From Ideonella benzenivorans (GTDB lineage Bacteria > Pseudomonadota > Gammaproteobacteria > Burkholderiales > Burkholderiaceae_C): a DNA stretch of 64,000 nucleotides. The stretch spans positions 62,001 through 126,000 of the forward strand of contig NZ_JAGWCB010000001.1 of NCBI RefSeq assembly GCF_020387415.1, written 5' to 3'. This document shows, piece by piece, positions 1 through 8,853 of the stretch. A model generated the notes under the pieces. That model saw only the letters and a list, made by a program, of their open reading frames with translations, ran no database searches and was not told the DNA's origin. The first letter of the stretch is position 1. The number at the start of each line of letters is the position of its first letter. Position numbers and translations under genes: made by a program.

Positions 1-828
1 TTGCAGGACAGCGGTGAGTTCGGGGAGGGCAAGTCCGAGCCCTTGACGCTGCCGTCCTTCGTCAAGGGGCAGTTGGACATCAACTATGGATCGGATCCCG
101 CCCAGCGTCTGGACGTGTATCTGCCCGCCAACCGCAGTGGCAATGCGCCGCTGCCGGTGATCTTCATGGTGCACGGCGGTGCCTGGATGATCGGGGACAA
201 GTCCACCAGCAATGTGGTGATGAACAAGATCACCCACTGGATTCCCAAGGGCTATGTCGTCGTCTGCCCCAACTACCGGCTGCTGCCGAAGGCGGATGTG
301 CTGGCCCAGGCGGACGACGTCGTCAACGCCCTGGTCTATGCCCAGAAACACGCGGCCGACTGGGGCGGCGACCCCACCCGCTTTGTGCTGATGGGGCACT
401 CGGCCGGGGCCCATCTGGTGTCGCTGATCGCGTCCGACCCCGGCATGGCCTTGGGCAAGGGGGCACGGCCCTGGCTGGGCACAGTGTCGCTGGACAGTGC
501 GTCCATGGATGTGCCCCGCACCATGGAAGACAAGCACTACAGCTTCTATGACAAGGTGTTCGGCAGCGACCGCAATTTCTGGCGCCAGACCTCCCCCATC
601 GACCGTCTGCGCAAGGCGCCCGCACCGTTCATGCTGGTGTGTTCCACCAAGCGGTCCGATTCCTGTCCGCAGGCGCGCAGTTTTGCGGACCGGGTGATGT
701 CCCTGGGCGGCAAGGCCACGGTGCTGCCGCTGGACATGACCCATGCCGACGTCAACAAACGCCTGGGTGAGGCCGGGGCTTACACCGAGGCGGTGGACAG
801 CTTCCTGCACGGCATCGGCCTGAACTGA
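1..828 (+). CDS. Alpha/beta hydrolase (carboxylesterase type), 5' end possibly outside the window
   Basis: Esterase/lipase-like alpha/beta hydrolase, BD-FAE/Aes-like. The oxyanion-hole motif HGGAW is at residues 58-62, the nucleophile elbow GHSAG at 132-136 (Ser134), and a late catalytic His sits in DMTHAD near residue 248. The frame is open from the first base. The TTG there is only a nominal start; the real start and any signal peptide probably lie upstream. Substrate cannot be inferred. Its last 49 bases overlap, tail to tail, the convergent gene at 780-1901. Confidence 0.85.
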   Translation: MQDSGEFGEGKSEPLTLPSFVKGQLDINYGSDPAQRLDVYLPANRSGNAPLPVIFMVHGGAWMIGDKSTSNVVMNKITHWIPKGYVVVCPNYRLLPKADVLAQADDVVNALVYAQKHAADWGGDPTRFVLMGHSAGAHLVSLIASDPGMALGKGARPWLGTVSLDSASMDVPRTMEDKHYSFYDKVFGSDRNFWRQTSPIDRLRKAPAPFMLVCSTKRSDSCPQARSFADRVMSLGGKATVLPLDMTHADVNKRLGEAGAYTEAVDSFLHGIGLN

Positions 829-1901
829 ACTGGCGTCGCCGCAGCGACGTCGTCCACCCGACCCCGGCTGCCCAGGGCCCAGCCCTCGGTGGCGGCTGCT
901 TGGGCATGGCCGCACAGGCGCCGCCCGCTCAAGCCCAGGGTGACGGCCGAGTCGAGCAGCCGGTCGATGTCGGCCTGGCTCAGCGCTTGGGCAAGACGCC
1001 GCCATCGGCGCACCACGCGCTCGTCGCACCAGGCATCTTCCAGACGCTCCCGCAGGGTCTGGGCATCCAGCGGGCGTCCCGCCTGCCAGACCCGGGGCAG
1101 CAGCCCACCGACGAAGACCCGAAAGGCCGGACGGGCCGTCTCGGGCAGCAGGGTGGCGAAGCGGTTCATGCGCTGGCTCCAGCCATCCAACTCCACCTGC
1201 AACGTGACCCAGGCCTGCAGACCCTGGACCGGATTCAACACACGCACCCGGTTGGGCGGCAGAGCGCGCAAGGGCAGGGTGGCCGCCTGTTCCGGTGCCA
1301 AGGGCGTGGCCAGTGAGATCAGGGTGGCCAGGCGGTCCCACTCGGCCGCGCTCAACTGCTGGCACAGGCCGTCTTCCGCGGCACGAGCCTGCGCTGCGGT
1401 GGCTTGGGCCGTCGCCAGGTCCAGGCCTTCCAGCACCTTTGCCACCCGTTCAGAGAGCATCACCAGGTTGCCCGCGGCATAGCCAGCAGCCTGGTTCAGC
1501 CGGACCACCCGGCCCTGTCCGGCGGCGAGGGCCTCCCGGGCGACCGGGCACCGGGGCGTGACGAGTTGGGCCAGGAAGCGGGGCGTGACCAGCAGTTCCT
1601 CGAAGGCCAGGTTGCGCTCCCAGGCCTCCAGGCGCAGGCCCAGCCAGAGGGGCACGCCAGCGTGGGCGGCCAGCGTGCGGCGGGCAAAGGCGCGCCGCCC
1701 TGCCTGCCAACCCTGGCGAACCGGATGCCCGGGCAGCAGGTGCCGGGGCGGCGGCACCTGGCCGTGGCGGGCGTGGTCCCAGCCGATGCCGTAGCCGGTC
1801 TGGAAGGACGGATCGGCGATCTCCGCGGCGTCGGCCGGACGGGGGCGGCCAACAGGCGCGGTGACGGGCAGTTCGTCGAAAGCGAAAGAGGTCTGGGCCA
1901 T
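780..1901 (-). CDS. Hypothetical protein with a degenerate HNH-like motif
   Basis: A 373-residue protein of no assigned function. It is Ala/Leu/Arg rich with no signal peptide or membrane segment. Around residues 118-152 it has CPVAREAL followed by RLNQAAGYAAGNLVMLS. The GYxxGNLxxxS ending resembles the tail of HNH-type motifs in some phage and proteobacterial proteins, but no clear catalytic HNH triad is visible. That link is inference from memory. It is divergent from the WYL regulator at 2103 across a 201-bp spacer holding two palindromes, so it is a candidate target of that regulator. Its 3' end overlaps the upstream hydrolase by 49 bp. Confidence 0.6.
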   Translation of the reverse strand: MAQTSFAFDELPVTAPVGRPRPADAAEIADPSFQTGYGIGWDHARHGQVPPPRHLLPGHPVRQGWQAGRRAFARRTLAAHAGVPLWLGLRLEAWERNLAFEELLVTPRFLAQLVTPRCPVAREALAAGQGRVVRLNQAAGYAAGNLVMLSERVAKVLEGLDLATAQATAAQARAAEDGLCQQLSAAEWDRLATLISLATPLAPEQAATLPLRALPPNRVRVLNPVQGLQAWVTLQVELDGWSQRMNRFATLLPETARPAFRVFVGGLLPRVWQAGRPLDAQTLRERLEDAWCDERVVRRWRRLAQALSQADIDRLLDSAVTLGLSGRRLCGHAQAAATEGWALGSRGRVDDVAAATPVQFRPMPCRKLSTASV

Positions 1902-1994
1902 GGTGAGTGCTCCTTGGCAAGGTCTCGTCGGCGGTTCGGCCCGCCGGGCGGGTGGCGGACCCCATGTCCGTCAGCCTGGAGGTCAGTGTGCGAG

Positions 1995-2010
1995 GCCATG
2001 AGCTCATGGC
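1995..2010. repeat. Perfect 16-bp palindrome, possible operator
   Basis: GCCATGAGCTCATGGC reads identically on both strands. It lies between the divergent gene at 1901 and the WYL regulator at 2103. It shares the words ATGAGC and GCTCAT with the inverted repeat at 2081-2095. A binding site for the neighbouring regulator is an inference. Confidence 0.5.
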
Positions 2011-2080
2011 GTGAGCCTTGAAACCTCATTTCGCGGCCCTGCCGGCGGAAGGAAATCCCCTCTTTTGGGGTAAGCTGATG

Positions 2081-2095
2081 GCTCATCCCATGAGC
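2081..2095. promoter_or_regulatory. Inverted repeat before the WYL regulator
   Basis: GCTCAT-CCC-ATGAGC is a 6-bp inverted repeat ending 7 bases before the ATG at 2103. It overlaps the expected ribosome-binding region and reuses the half-sites of the palindrome at 1995-2010. Autoregulation of the WYL gene is a plausible inference. Confidence 0.45.
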
Positions 2096-2102
2096 TGAGA
2101 AC

Positions 2103-3095
2103 ATGAACCGGACCGAACGCTTCTACCGCATCGAACTGCTGATCAAGAGCCGCGGCGGGGTCAATTTCGAGACCCTGATGGACGAGCTGGAGGTGTCGCG
2201 CGCCACGCTCAAGCGTGACCTGCAGTACCTGCGCGACCGGATGGACGCCCCCATCGTCTATGACCGGTTCGACAACCTCTACAAGTTCGAAGGGGAGGCC
2301 GCCCTGGGCGAGACGGCCCACCAGTTGCCGGGGGTCTGGTTCAGCGAATCGGAGATCCTGGCCTTGCTGACCATGCACCAGCTGATCGCCGGGCTGGATG
2401 AAGGCGGGGTGCTGGGGCGGCATCTGCAGCCGCTGCTGGACAAGCTCAACGGCATGCTGGGCACCACGGCGTCCGAGTCCAAGGAGCTGATGAAGCGGGT
2501 CAAGATCGTCCATCCGGCCCGCCGGCCCGTGCCCAGCCGCTGGTTCGAGGCGATCGGCAGCGCCCTGCTGAAGCGCCGCCGGCTCGACATCGTCTATTTC
2601 ACCCGGGCCAAGCAGAGCGAATCGCAGCGCGAGGTGTCGCCGCAGCGCCTGATCCACTACCGCAACACCTGGTACCTGGATGCCTGGTGCCACCAGAGCG
2701 ATGGCCTGCGCCGCTTCGCGCTGGATGCGGTGCGCTCGGCCAAGGTGCTCGACAGCCGGGCCAAGGACGTGGCGGTGAAGACGGTCGAGACCGAGCTGGA
2801 CAGTGGCTACGGCATCTTCAGTGGCAAGGCCGTCCAGTGGGCGAACCTGGTGTTCACGCCCGAGGCGGCCCAGTGGGTGTCTCTGGAGGAATGGCACCCG
2901 CGGCAGACGCTGCGCACCCTGGCCGATGGCTGCCTGGAGATGAAGCTGCCGTTTGCGGACGCGACCGAGCTGGCCATGGACATCCTGCGGCATGGGCCCC
3001 AGGTGAAGGTGACGGCCCCGGCGGCGCTGGCGCGCCAGGTGGCACAGCGGCTGCGCGAAGCGGCGGCCCAGTACCCGCAAGCCGCCGGCAAATGA
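2103..3095 (+). CDS. WYL-domain transcriptional regulator
   Basis: Residues 4-57 form a DeoR/HTH_11-type winged helix (RFYRIELLIKSR, then VSRATLKRDLQYLRD). A WYL ligand-sensing domain starts near residue 150 (LKRRRLDIVYF) and contains RLIHYRNTWYLDAW and a WYL C-terminal extension. The 330-residue length is normal for the family. WYL domains are known to sense ligands such as nucleic acid or nucleotides and control varied systems including stress and defence genes. The stop overlaps the ATG of the bestrophin-like gene (ATGA at 3092-3095), so the two are translationally coupled. Confidence 0.88.
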   Translation: MNRTERFYRIELLIKSRGGVNFETLMDELEVSRATLKRDLQYLRDRMDAPIVYDRFDNLYKFEGEAALGETAHQLPGVWFSESEILALLTMHQLIAGLDEGGVLGRHLQPLLDKLNGMLGTTASESKELMKRVKIVHPARRPVPSRWFEAIGSALLKRRRLDIVYFTRAKQSESQREVSPQRLIHYRNTWYLDAWCHQSDGLRRFALDAVRSAKVLDSRAKDVAVKTVETELDSGYGIFSGKAVQWANLVFTPEAAQWVSLEEWHPRQTLRTLADGCLEMKLPFADATELAMDILRHGPQVKVTAPAALARQVAQRLREAAAQYPQAAGK

Positions 3096-4018
3096 TCGTT
3101 CGCGAGCGGCCGCACGGCCTGGCGCTGTTCTTCATCTTGCGTGGCTCGGTGCTGCCCAGCATCCTGCCCGCCTTGGCGGTGAATGTGCTGTTCGCCGTGC
3201 TGGTCACGGGGGTGCATGGCGAGTTCCTGGACCACAAGATCGAAGTCACCACGGCACCGTTCTCGCTGATCGGCCTGGCGCTGGCGATCTTCCTGGGCTT
3301 TCGCAACAGCGCGGCCTATGACCGCTACTGGGAAGGCCGCAAGCTCTGGGGCGAGATGGTCCACGCCTGCCGCAGCTGGGCCCGGGGCGTGATGACCTAT
3401 CCTGCGCCGGGCGAGGCCTCGGCCGGCCCGAGCCGGCGGCAACTGGTGATGACCGTGGCCGCCATGGTCCACGCCCTGCGGCACCAACTGCGTGGCAGTT
3501 CGGCCCGGGGTGATCTGGCCCGCTGTCTGGACGAGGCCGCCGCTGCGCGGCTGGCGGGCAAGCGCAATGTGCCGGCCGCCTTGTTGCAGGAAGCCGGACA
3601 GGGCCTGGGGCAGTGGGTGCGCGAGGGGCGGCTGGAACCCCAGTTGGCCGCCACGATGGAAAACCGGCTGGCCGAGCTGGCCGGCTGTGCGGCCGGCTGT
3701 GAGCGCATCGCCAGCACGCCCATCCCCTTCGCCTACACGCTGCTGCTGCACCGCACGGCCTACATTTACTGCTTCCTGCTGCCGTTCGGCCTGGTGGACA
3801 CCCTGCATGGCCTGACGCCGCTGGTGGTGGGGCTGGTGGCCTACACCTTCTTCGGGCTGGATGCGCTGGGTGACGAGATCGAAGACCCCTTTGGCACCCA
3901 GCTGAACCACCTGCCGTTGGACGCGCTCTGTGTCACCATCGAAACCAGCCTGCGCGAGGCCTTGGGGGAGACCGATCTGCCACCCGCCCCCCAGCCTGTG
4001 CGCTATGTCCTGACCTGA
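3092..4018 (+). CDS. Bestrophin-like anion channel (UPF0187/YneE family)
   Basis: A 308-residue membrane protein beginning MIVRERPHGLALFFILRGS. The diagnostic family motif LGFRNSAAYDRYWEGRKLWG is near residue 68, and a late stretch has TFFGLDALGDEIEDPFG, the bestrophin acidic motif. Four hydrophobic segments are expected: two near residues 18-40 and 52-72, two near 210-255. Bacterial members form pentameric ion channels. The ATG at 3092 was chosen because it overlaps the WYL gene stop and begins the conserved N-terminus; an upstream in-frame opening is only a shadow of the WYL gene. Confidence 0.85.
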   Translation: MIVRERPHGLALFFILRGSVLPSILPALAVNVLFAVLVTGVHGEFLDHKIEVTTAPFSLIGLALAIFLGFRNSAAYDRYWEGRKLWGEMVHACRSWARGVMTYPAPGEASAGPSRRQLVMTVAAMVHALRHQLRGSSARGDLARCLDEAAAARLAGKRNVPAALLQEAGQGLGQWVREGRLEPQLAATMENRLAELAGCAAGCERIASTPIPFAYTLLLHRTAYIYCFLLPFGLVDTLHGLTPLVVGLVAYTFFGLDALGDEIEDPFGTQLNHLPLDALCVTIETSLREALGETDLPPAPQPVRYVLT

Positions 4019-4032
4019 TTGTGAACCCTGAG

Positions 4033-4599
4033 ATGAGCAAGGCCTTCACCAAGGAGACCGATGGCGCCGATGACGACGACGACACCGGTGGCCTGCCCCC
4101 GCTGCCTGCGGGCACCAAGAACTACATCACGCCGGCTGGCTATGCCCGGCTGCGGGCCGAACTGCTGAACCTGATCGATGTCGAGCGCCCGAAAATCGTC
4201 GAGATCGTCCATTGGGCGGCCTCCAACGGGGACCGCTCCGAGAACGGCGACTATCTGTATGGCAAGAAACGCCTGCGCGAGATCGACCGCCGCATCCGCT
4301 TCCTGACCAAGCGCCTGGACCTGGCCGAGGTGGCCGATCCCTCCGCCCACCACGGCAACGACCAGATCTTCTTTGGCGCCACCGTGACCTACGCCAACAG
4401 CAAGGGCGAGGAGCGAACCATCACGATCAAGGGCGTGGACGAGGTGGACCAGTTGGCCGGCGAGGTCAGCTGGGTGTCGCCGATCGCCCGTGCGCTGCTG
4501 AAGGCCCGCGAGGGCGACGAGGTCACCCTGACCACCCCGGGCGGGCAGGAGACGCTGGAGGTGCTGGCGGTGCGGTATCCAGCCCCCGCGGCCGGCTGA
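4033..4599 (+). CDS. greB: Transcription elongation factor GreB
   Basis: GreA/GreB family factor that rescues backtracked RNA polymerase by stimulating transcript cleavage through the secondary channel. The N-terminal coiled coil (residues 30-105) contains NGDRSENGDYLYGKKRLREIDRR with the conserved acidic tip, and the C-terminal FKBP-like domain has ARALLKAREGDEVTL. KRLREIDRRIRFLTKRL is GreB-like. I chose ATG 4033 (MSKAFTKETD) over the in-frame GTG at 4021 because that N-terminus is typical of GreB in this group. An acidic insert DDDDD follows. It is convergent with spoT, 22 bp away. Confidence 0.93.
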   Translation: MSKAFTKETDGADDDDDTGGLPPLPAGTKNYITPAGYARLRAELLNLIDVERPKIVEIVHWAASNGDRSENGDYLYGKKRLREIDRRIRFLTKRLDLAEVADPSAHHGNDQIFFGATVTYANSKGEERTITIKGVDEVDQLAGEVSWVSPIARALLKAREGDEVTLTTPGGQETLEVLAVRYPAPAAG

Positions 4600-4621
4600 G
4601 CCGCCAAGGGCCGGTGCCGGT

Positions 4622-6913
4622 TCAGACCGGCTTGACCCGCTGGACCTTCAGCACGGCCGGGCTGCGCTTGAGGGTGCGCAGCACATCGGCCAGATGCTGG
4701 CGGTCCCGCACGCTCACCAGGATGCGCATCTCGGCAGTGGATCCCACGGCCTCGTCGCCCATGTCGATGTGGGTGATGTCCGCCTCGGCGCTGCTGATGG
4801 CCTGGGCGACCTGGGCCAGGGCGCCCTTGCCGTTGCGCATCACGATGCTGACCGCGGTCTCGAACAGGCGGGTGGGCTCCTCGCTCCACTCGACCTGCAT
4901 CCAGCGTTCGCGGTCGCGCTCGAACAGGCGCTTGCCGACCAGGCAGTCGGCCGTGTGCACCACCAGGCCTTCCCCCCGGCCCAGGTAGCCGACGATGGCA
5001 TCGCCCGGGATGGGGCGGCAGCAGTGGGCCAGCGTGATCGACGCGCCTTCGGAGCCGTCGATCACGACCAGCCCCTGGCTGGGGGCGTTGTCGTCGTTGC
5101 TGTAGCGGCCCAGGCTGAGCGTGACGGCGTCGGGCACCTGGCCCTGTTCACGCAACAACTGGGCAATGCGCTTGGCCACGATGGTGGCGATCTTCTTGCC
5201 GGTGCCGACGTCGGTCAGCAGGTCGGCCGGGGTGCGGTTGCCGCTCCAGCGCAGCAGCGTGGGCCAGACCGAGGGCTTGCCATTGTTCGGTTCCTGCGGC
5301 GGCAGGGGCAGGCCCTCGGCGCGCAGCGCCTGGGCCAGCATCTTCTGGCCCAGTGCCTGGGTTTCCTCGTTCTCCAGCGTCTTCAGGTAATGCCGGATCT
5401 TGGAGCGGGCGCGCCCAGTGCGCACGAAGTTCAGCCAGGCCGGGTTGGGGCGGGCGCTGCTGGCGGTGATGACCTCGACCACGTCACCGGTGTTGAGCGC
5501 GGTGCGCAGGGTGGCGGCCTCGCCGTTGATCTTGGCTGCCACGCAGCGGTCGCCCACGTCGGAGTGGATGGCGTAGGCGAAGTCCACCGGCGTGGCGCCC
5601 TTGGGCAGTGCCAGGATCTTGCTCTTGGGGGTGAAGACGTAGACCGCATCGGGGACCAGGTCGATCTTCACGTGCTCCAGGAATTCGCCGGCGTCGCGGG
5701 TCTCGTCCTGGATGTCCAGCAGGGACTTGAGCCACAGGGCGCCCAGGCGCTGGGCCACGTCGCTCGGGTTGGCCTCCTGGCCCACCTTGTAGAGCCAGTG
5801 CGCGGCAATGCCGGCCTCGGCAACGGCATGCATCTCCTCGGTGCGGATCTGGAACTCCACCGAGGTGCCCAAGGGGCTCACCAGCGTGGTGTGCAGCGAC
5901 TTGTAGCCATTGGGCTTGGGAATGGCGATGTAGTCCTTGAAGCGGCCCGGCACCGGCTTGTAGAGCTGGTGCAGCACGCCCAGGGCCAGGTAGCACTCCG
6001 GGAGGGTCTGCACGATGATGCGAAAGCCGAAGATGTCGTTGACCTTGGCGAAGCCCGAACGCTTCTCTTCCATCTTGCGGTAGATGGAATAGACGGTCTT
6101 CTCCCGGCCGCTGATCTCCGCCTTCATCTTGGCTTCGTTGAAGGCCTCGACCACGTCGTCATGCACTCGGGAGACGATGTCGCGCCGGTAGCCGCGGGCC
6201 CGCAGCACGGCCTTCTGCAGCGCCGCAAAGCGCCAGGGGTGGATGTAGGAGAAGGACAGCTCCTGCAACTCGCGGTAGGTCTGGTTCAGACCCAGCCGGT
6301 GGGCGATGGGGGCGTAGATGTCCAGCGTCTCGCGGGCGATGCGGCTGCGCTTGTCCGGGCGCATCGCATCCATGGTGCGCATGTTGTGCAACCGGTCGCA
6401 GAGCTTGATCAGGATGACGCGCACGTCACGCGACATCGCCAGCAGCATCTTGCGGAAGGACTCGGCCTGGCCTTCCTCGCGGGTCGAGAACTGCAGCTTG
6501 TCCAGCTTGGTCAGGCCGTCCACCAGTTCGGCGGTAGGCGCACCAAAGCGTTCGATCAACTCCACCTTGGTGACGCCGCAATCCTCCATCGCGTCGTGCA
6601 TCAGCGCGGCCATCAGGGCCTGGGCGTCGAGCTTCCAGTCGGCCACCAGTCCAGCGACCGCGATGGGATGGGTGATGTAGGGCTGGCCACTGGCCCGGTA
6701 TTGGCCGAGGTGGGCCTCGTCGGCGAACTTGTAGGCGTCGCGGACCTTCTTCAGGTCGGCCTTGCTCAGATAGCCGAGCTTGTCGGCCAGTTCGGCAAAG
6801 GTGGTGATCTCCTGCGGCTTGGCTCCCACGGCAGGGGCCAAGACTGGCAGCAGATGGGGCCGACCCAGCAGGGCGGCAGGCAACAGGTCAGCGGCGAAGG
6901 AACGAATGCCCAT
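4622..6913 (-). CDS. spoT: Bifunctional (p)ppGpp synthetase/hydrolase SpoT
   Basis: RelA/SpoT homologue of 763 residues that makes and degrades the alarmone ppGpp. The HD hydrolase domain is near residues 50-200 (HPIAVAG, MHDAMED). The synthetase domain is near 240-390 with GYKSLHTTL and RFKD, the RXKD signature of bifunctional SpoT-type enzymes rather than EXDD of RelA. A TGS domain follows (DAVYVFTPKSKILALPKGATP), then a C-terminal ACT domain (last 75 residues). Gene order yicC-gmk-rpoZ-spoT resembles the enterobacterial spoT locus. An intrinsic terminator at 6974-7005 separates it from rpoZ, so it may have its own promoter. The start is the only upstream Met; a later GTG is possible. Confidence 0.93.
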   Translation of the reverse strand: MGIRSFAADLLPAALLGRPHLLPVLAPAVGAKPQEITTFAELADKLGYLSKADLKKVRDAYKFADEAHLGQYRASGQPYITHPIAVAGLVADWKLDAQALMAALMHDAMEDCGVTKVELIERFGAPTAELVDGLTKLDKLQFSTREEGQAESFRKMLLAMSRDVRVILIKLCDRLHNMRTMDAMRPDKRSRIARETLDIYAPIAHRLGLNQTYRELQELSFSYIHPWRFAALQKAVLRARGYRRDIVSRVHDDVVEAFNEAKMKAEISGREKTVYSIYRKMEEKRSGFAKVNDIFGFRIIVQTLPECYLALGVLHQLYKPVPGRFKDYIAIPKPNGYKSLHTTLVSPLGTSVEFQIRTEEMHAVAEAGIAAHWLYKVGQEANPSDVAQRLGALWLKSLLDIQDETRDAGEFLEHVKIDLVPDAVYVFTPKSKILALPKGATPVDFAYAIHSDVGDRCVAAKINGEAATLRTALNTGDVVEVITASSARPNPAWLNFVRTGRARSKIRHYLKTLENEETQALGQKMLAQALRAEGLPLPPQEPNNGKPSVWPTLLRWSGNRTPADLLTDVGTGKKIATIVAKRIAQLLREQGQVPDAVTLSLGRYSNDDNAPSQGLVVIDGSEGASITLAHCCRPIPGDAIVGYLGRGEGLVVHTADCLVGKRLFERDRERWMQVEWSEEPTRLFETAVSIVMRNGKGALAQVAQAISSAEADITHIDMGDEAVGSTAEMRILVSVRDRQHLADVLRTLKRSPAVLKVQRVKPV

Positions 6914-6973
6914 GGACTGAATTTAGCCCATAACCCGCCACCTCGGCGGTTTGGGCCCTTGGTGGCGCAGCAC

Positions 6974-7005
6974 ACAAACAAAACGGGCGCCTTGCGGCGC
7001 CCGTT
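6974..7005 (-). terminator. Intrinsic terminator downstream of rpoZ
   Basis: Read on the minus strand, a perfect 10-bp stem AACGGGCGCC/GGCGCCCGTT (6982-6991 with 6996-7005) with a 4-base loop is followed by the U-rich run TTGTTTGT. It lies 25 bp past the rpoZ stop and before spoT. Confidence 0.8.
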
Positions 7006-7030
7006 GACGACGGGTTGACCCGATGCGGGC

Positions 7031-7234
7031 TCAGGTCGGAACCTTGCGCAGCATCTCCACGCCGACTTCGCCAGCGGCGATCTCGCGCAGCGCCGTCACG
7101 CTGGGCTTGTTCTTGGATTCGATCTTGGGCGCGTGGCCTTGGCTCAGCATGCGGGCCCGGTAGGTTGCTGCCAGCACCAGCTGGAAGCGGTTGGGGATCT
7201 TCTTCAGGCAATCTTCGACGGTGATGCGGGCCAT
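7031..7234 (-). CDS. rpoZ: RNA polymerase omega subunit
   Basis: A 67-residue omega subunit that helps assemble and stabilise the beta' subunit. It begins [20 protein letters not shown], the standard proteobacterial N-terminus, and carries RARMLSQG and [16 protein letters not shown]. The ATG at 7234 was chosen over an upstream in-frame ATG at 7261 because it begins the conserved sequence. It lies 42 bp after gmk in the same direction and is followed by a strong terminator. Confidence 0.95.
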   Translation of the reverse strand: MARITVEDCLKKIPNRFQLVLAATYRARMLSQGHAPKIESKNKPSVTALREIAAGEVGVEMLRKVPT

Positions 7235-7276
7235 GTGAATTCCTGATGGTGAATTCTGCAAACGGGATGCGGCTTC

Positions 7277-7909
7277 TCAGGCCAGATCGAGCGCGGTGAA
7301 CACGGCCGATTTGGCGCGCCGCTGCGTCACATACTTGAGACGCTGCGAATGGACGACGGTCTTGAGGTCAAAGAGCGCCGTCTCGAACAAGCCGTTGATT
7401 ATAACGTAGTCGAAATGCCGGGCCTGCGCCACCTCGATGCGCGCATTCACCATGCGCTGGGCGATCACGTCGGGGTGGTCTTCGCCACGTCGGCGCAGGC
7501 GCTGTTCCAGTTCCTGCCAACTGGGCGGCAGGATGAAGATCAGCACGGCGTTCGGGAAGATCTGCTTGATCTGCAGCGCGCCCTGGTAGTCGATCTCCAG
7601 CACCACGTCTTCGCCGGCCATCAGCCGCTGCTCGATGCCCACCCGCGACGTGCCGTAGCGGTTGCCGTGCACTTCCGCCCATTCGAAGAACTCGCCACGC
7701 GCGACCATGCCCTGGAATTCATCGGTGCCGATGAACCAGTATTCGCGGCCGTGCTGTTCCTGGCCGCGGGGCGCCCGGGTGGTGTGTGAGATGGACACCC
7801 GCAGGTGCGAATCCAGTTCCAGCAGGGCCTTGACCAGGCTGGACTTGCCGGCACCACTGGGTGCGGCCACCACGAAGAGGTTGCCGGGGGTTTCCATCGG
7901 GGCGCTCAT
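7277..7909 (-). CDS. gmk: Guanylate kinase
   Basis: Phosphorylates GMP to GDP with ATP. The 210-residue protein has the P-loop [15 protein letters not shown] (residues 15-29), the GMP-binding region [22 protein letters not shown], and the LID/CORE segments [15 protein letters not shown] and [17 protein letters not shown]. Length is normal. Its start overlaps the yicC stop by 4 bases, so the genes are coupled. GMP kinase next to omega and the ppGpp enzyme is a conserved proteobacterial arrangement. Confidence 0.96.
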   Translation of the reverse strand: MSAPMETPGNLFVVAAPSGAGKSSLVKALLELDSHLRVSISHTTRAPRGQEQHGREYWFIGTDEFQGMVARGEFFEWAEVHGNRYGTSRVGIEQRLMAGEDVVLEIDYQGALQIKQIFPNAVLIFILPPSWQELEQRLRRRGEDHPDVIAQRMVNARIEVAQARHFDYVIINGLFETALFDLKTVVHSQRLKYVTQRRAKSAVFTALDLA

Positions 7910-8823
7910 TCAATGTTCTGGACCTGCTCGCGCATCTGCTCGATCAGGACCTTCATGTCCACGGAGATGCCGGTCAGCTCCAGCGCCGCCGACTTGGAGC
8001 CCAGGGTGTTGGCTTCGCGGTGCAGTTCCTGGATCAGGAAATCCAGGCGCTTGCCCAGCTCGCCGCCGGCCTTGAGCAGGCGTTCGATCTCGTCCAGGTG
8101 CGCCACCAGCCGGGTGAGCTCCTCGGCCACGTCGATGCGGATGGCGAAGGCTGCGGCTTCGCCCAGGGCCCGTTCACGGGCCGACTCGACGGACACGCCG
8201 TTGCCGCTGTCGCTCGCGCTGGCCAGGGCCTCCTGCCAGCGCTCCAGGAAGCGCTCCTGCTGTTTCTGCACAACCGCGGGCACCAGCGGTTCGGCCTGGG
8301 CGGCCAGTTCGCGCAGCGAGCCGATGCGGTCCAGCAGCATGGCCACCAGCCGCTTGCCTTCGCGGGCCCGGGCCTGCTTGAGGCTGTCGATCGCCGCCTT
8401 GGTGGCCTGTTGCACCAGTTCGTCCAGTGCGGCCGTCGGTGCCGCGCTGGTGCTGCCGCCACGGCACCACTGCAGCGCCTCATGGACGGAGAGCGGCTGG
8501 GCCTTGGGCAGCCAACCCTGAATGGTGGACTCCAGCCGCGACAGGCGGTTGAGCTGGTCCGTGCTGGGCTGGGGCAGGGCGTCGTCGGTGCCACGGCCCA
8601 CGGCCGCGCGCAACTCCACCTTGCCGCGGCGCAGCGCCGTGGTCAAGCGCTCGCGCAGCGCGGGTTCCGTCTGGCGCAGTTCGTCGGGCAGACGGAAGGC
8701 GATGTCGAGGAAACGGCTGTTGACCGTGCGGACCTCCACGGTCACGCTGGGAACGGCCGTGTCGCCGTCTGTAACCGGGCTTGCACTCGCGCTGGCGAAG
8801 CCGGTCATGCTGTAAACTGGCAT
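7906..8823 (-). CDS. yicC: YicC/YloC family endoribonuclease
   Basis: YicC-like protein of 305 residues. It starts [12 protein letters not shown], the usual family opening, then [26 protein letters not shown], and ends with the DUF1732 region [28 protein letters not shown]. Family members cleave RNA and affect stress and small-RNA turnover in E. coli. It is first in the yicC-gmk-rpoZ run and divergent from the Ser/Thr kinase at 8854 with only 30 bp between, so any promoter lies inside or over the kinase start. Confidence 0.92.
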   Translation of the reverse strand: MPVYSMTGFASASASPVTDGDTAVPSVTVEVRTVNSRFLDIAFRLPDELRQTEPALRERLTTALRRGKVELRAAVGRGTDDALPQPSTDQLNRLSRLESTIQGWLPKAQPLSVHEALQWCRGGSTSAAPTAALDELVQQATKAAIDSLKQARAREGKRLVAMLLDRIGSLRELAAQAEPLVPAVVQKQQERFLERWQEALASASDSGNGVSVESARERALGEAAAFAIRIDVAEELTRLVAHLDEIERLLKAGGELGKRLDFLIQELHREANTLGSKSAALELTGISVDMKVLIEQMREQVQNIE

Positions 8824-8853
8824 GAAGCTTTTGCAGGAAGCAAAAACCCGATT

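Noticed and set aside
4694-7018. A 774-codon plus-strand frame over spoT
   Set aside because: Antisense to the well-conserved spoT gene; composition typical of a shadow frame.
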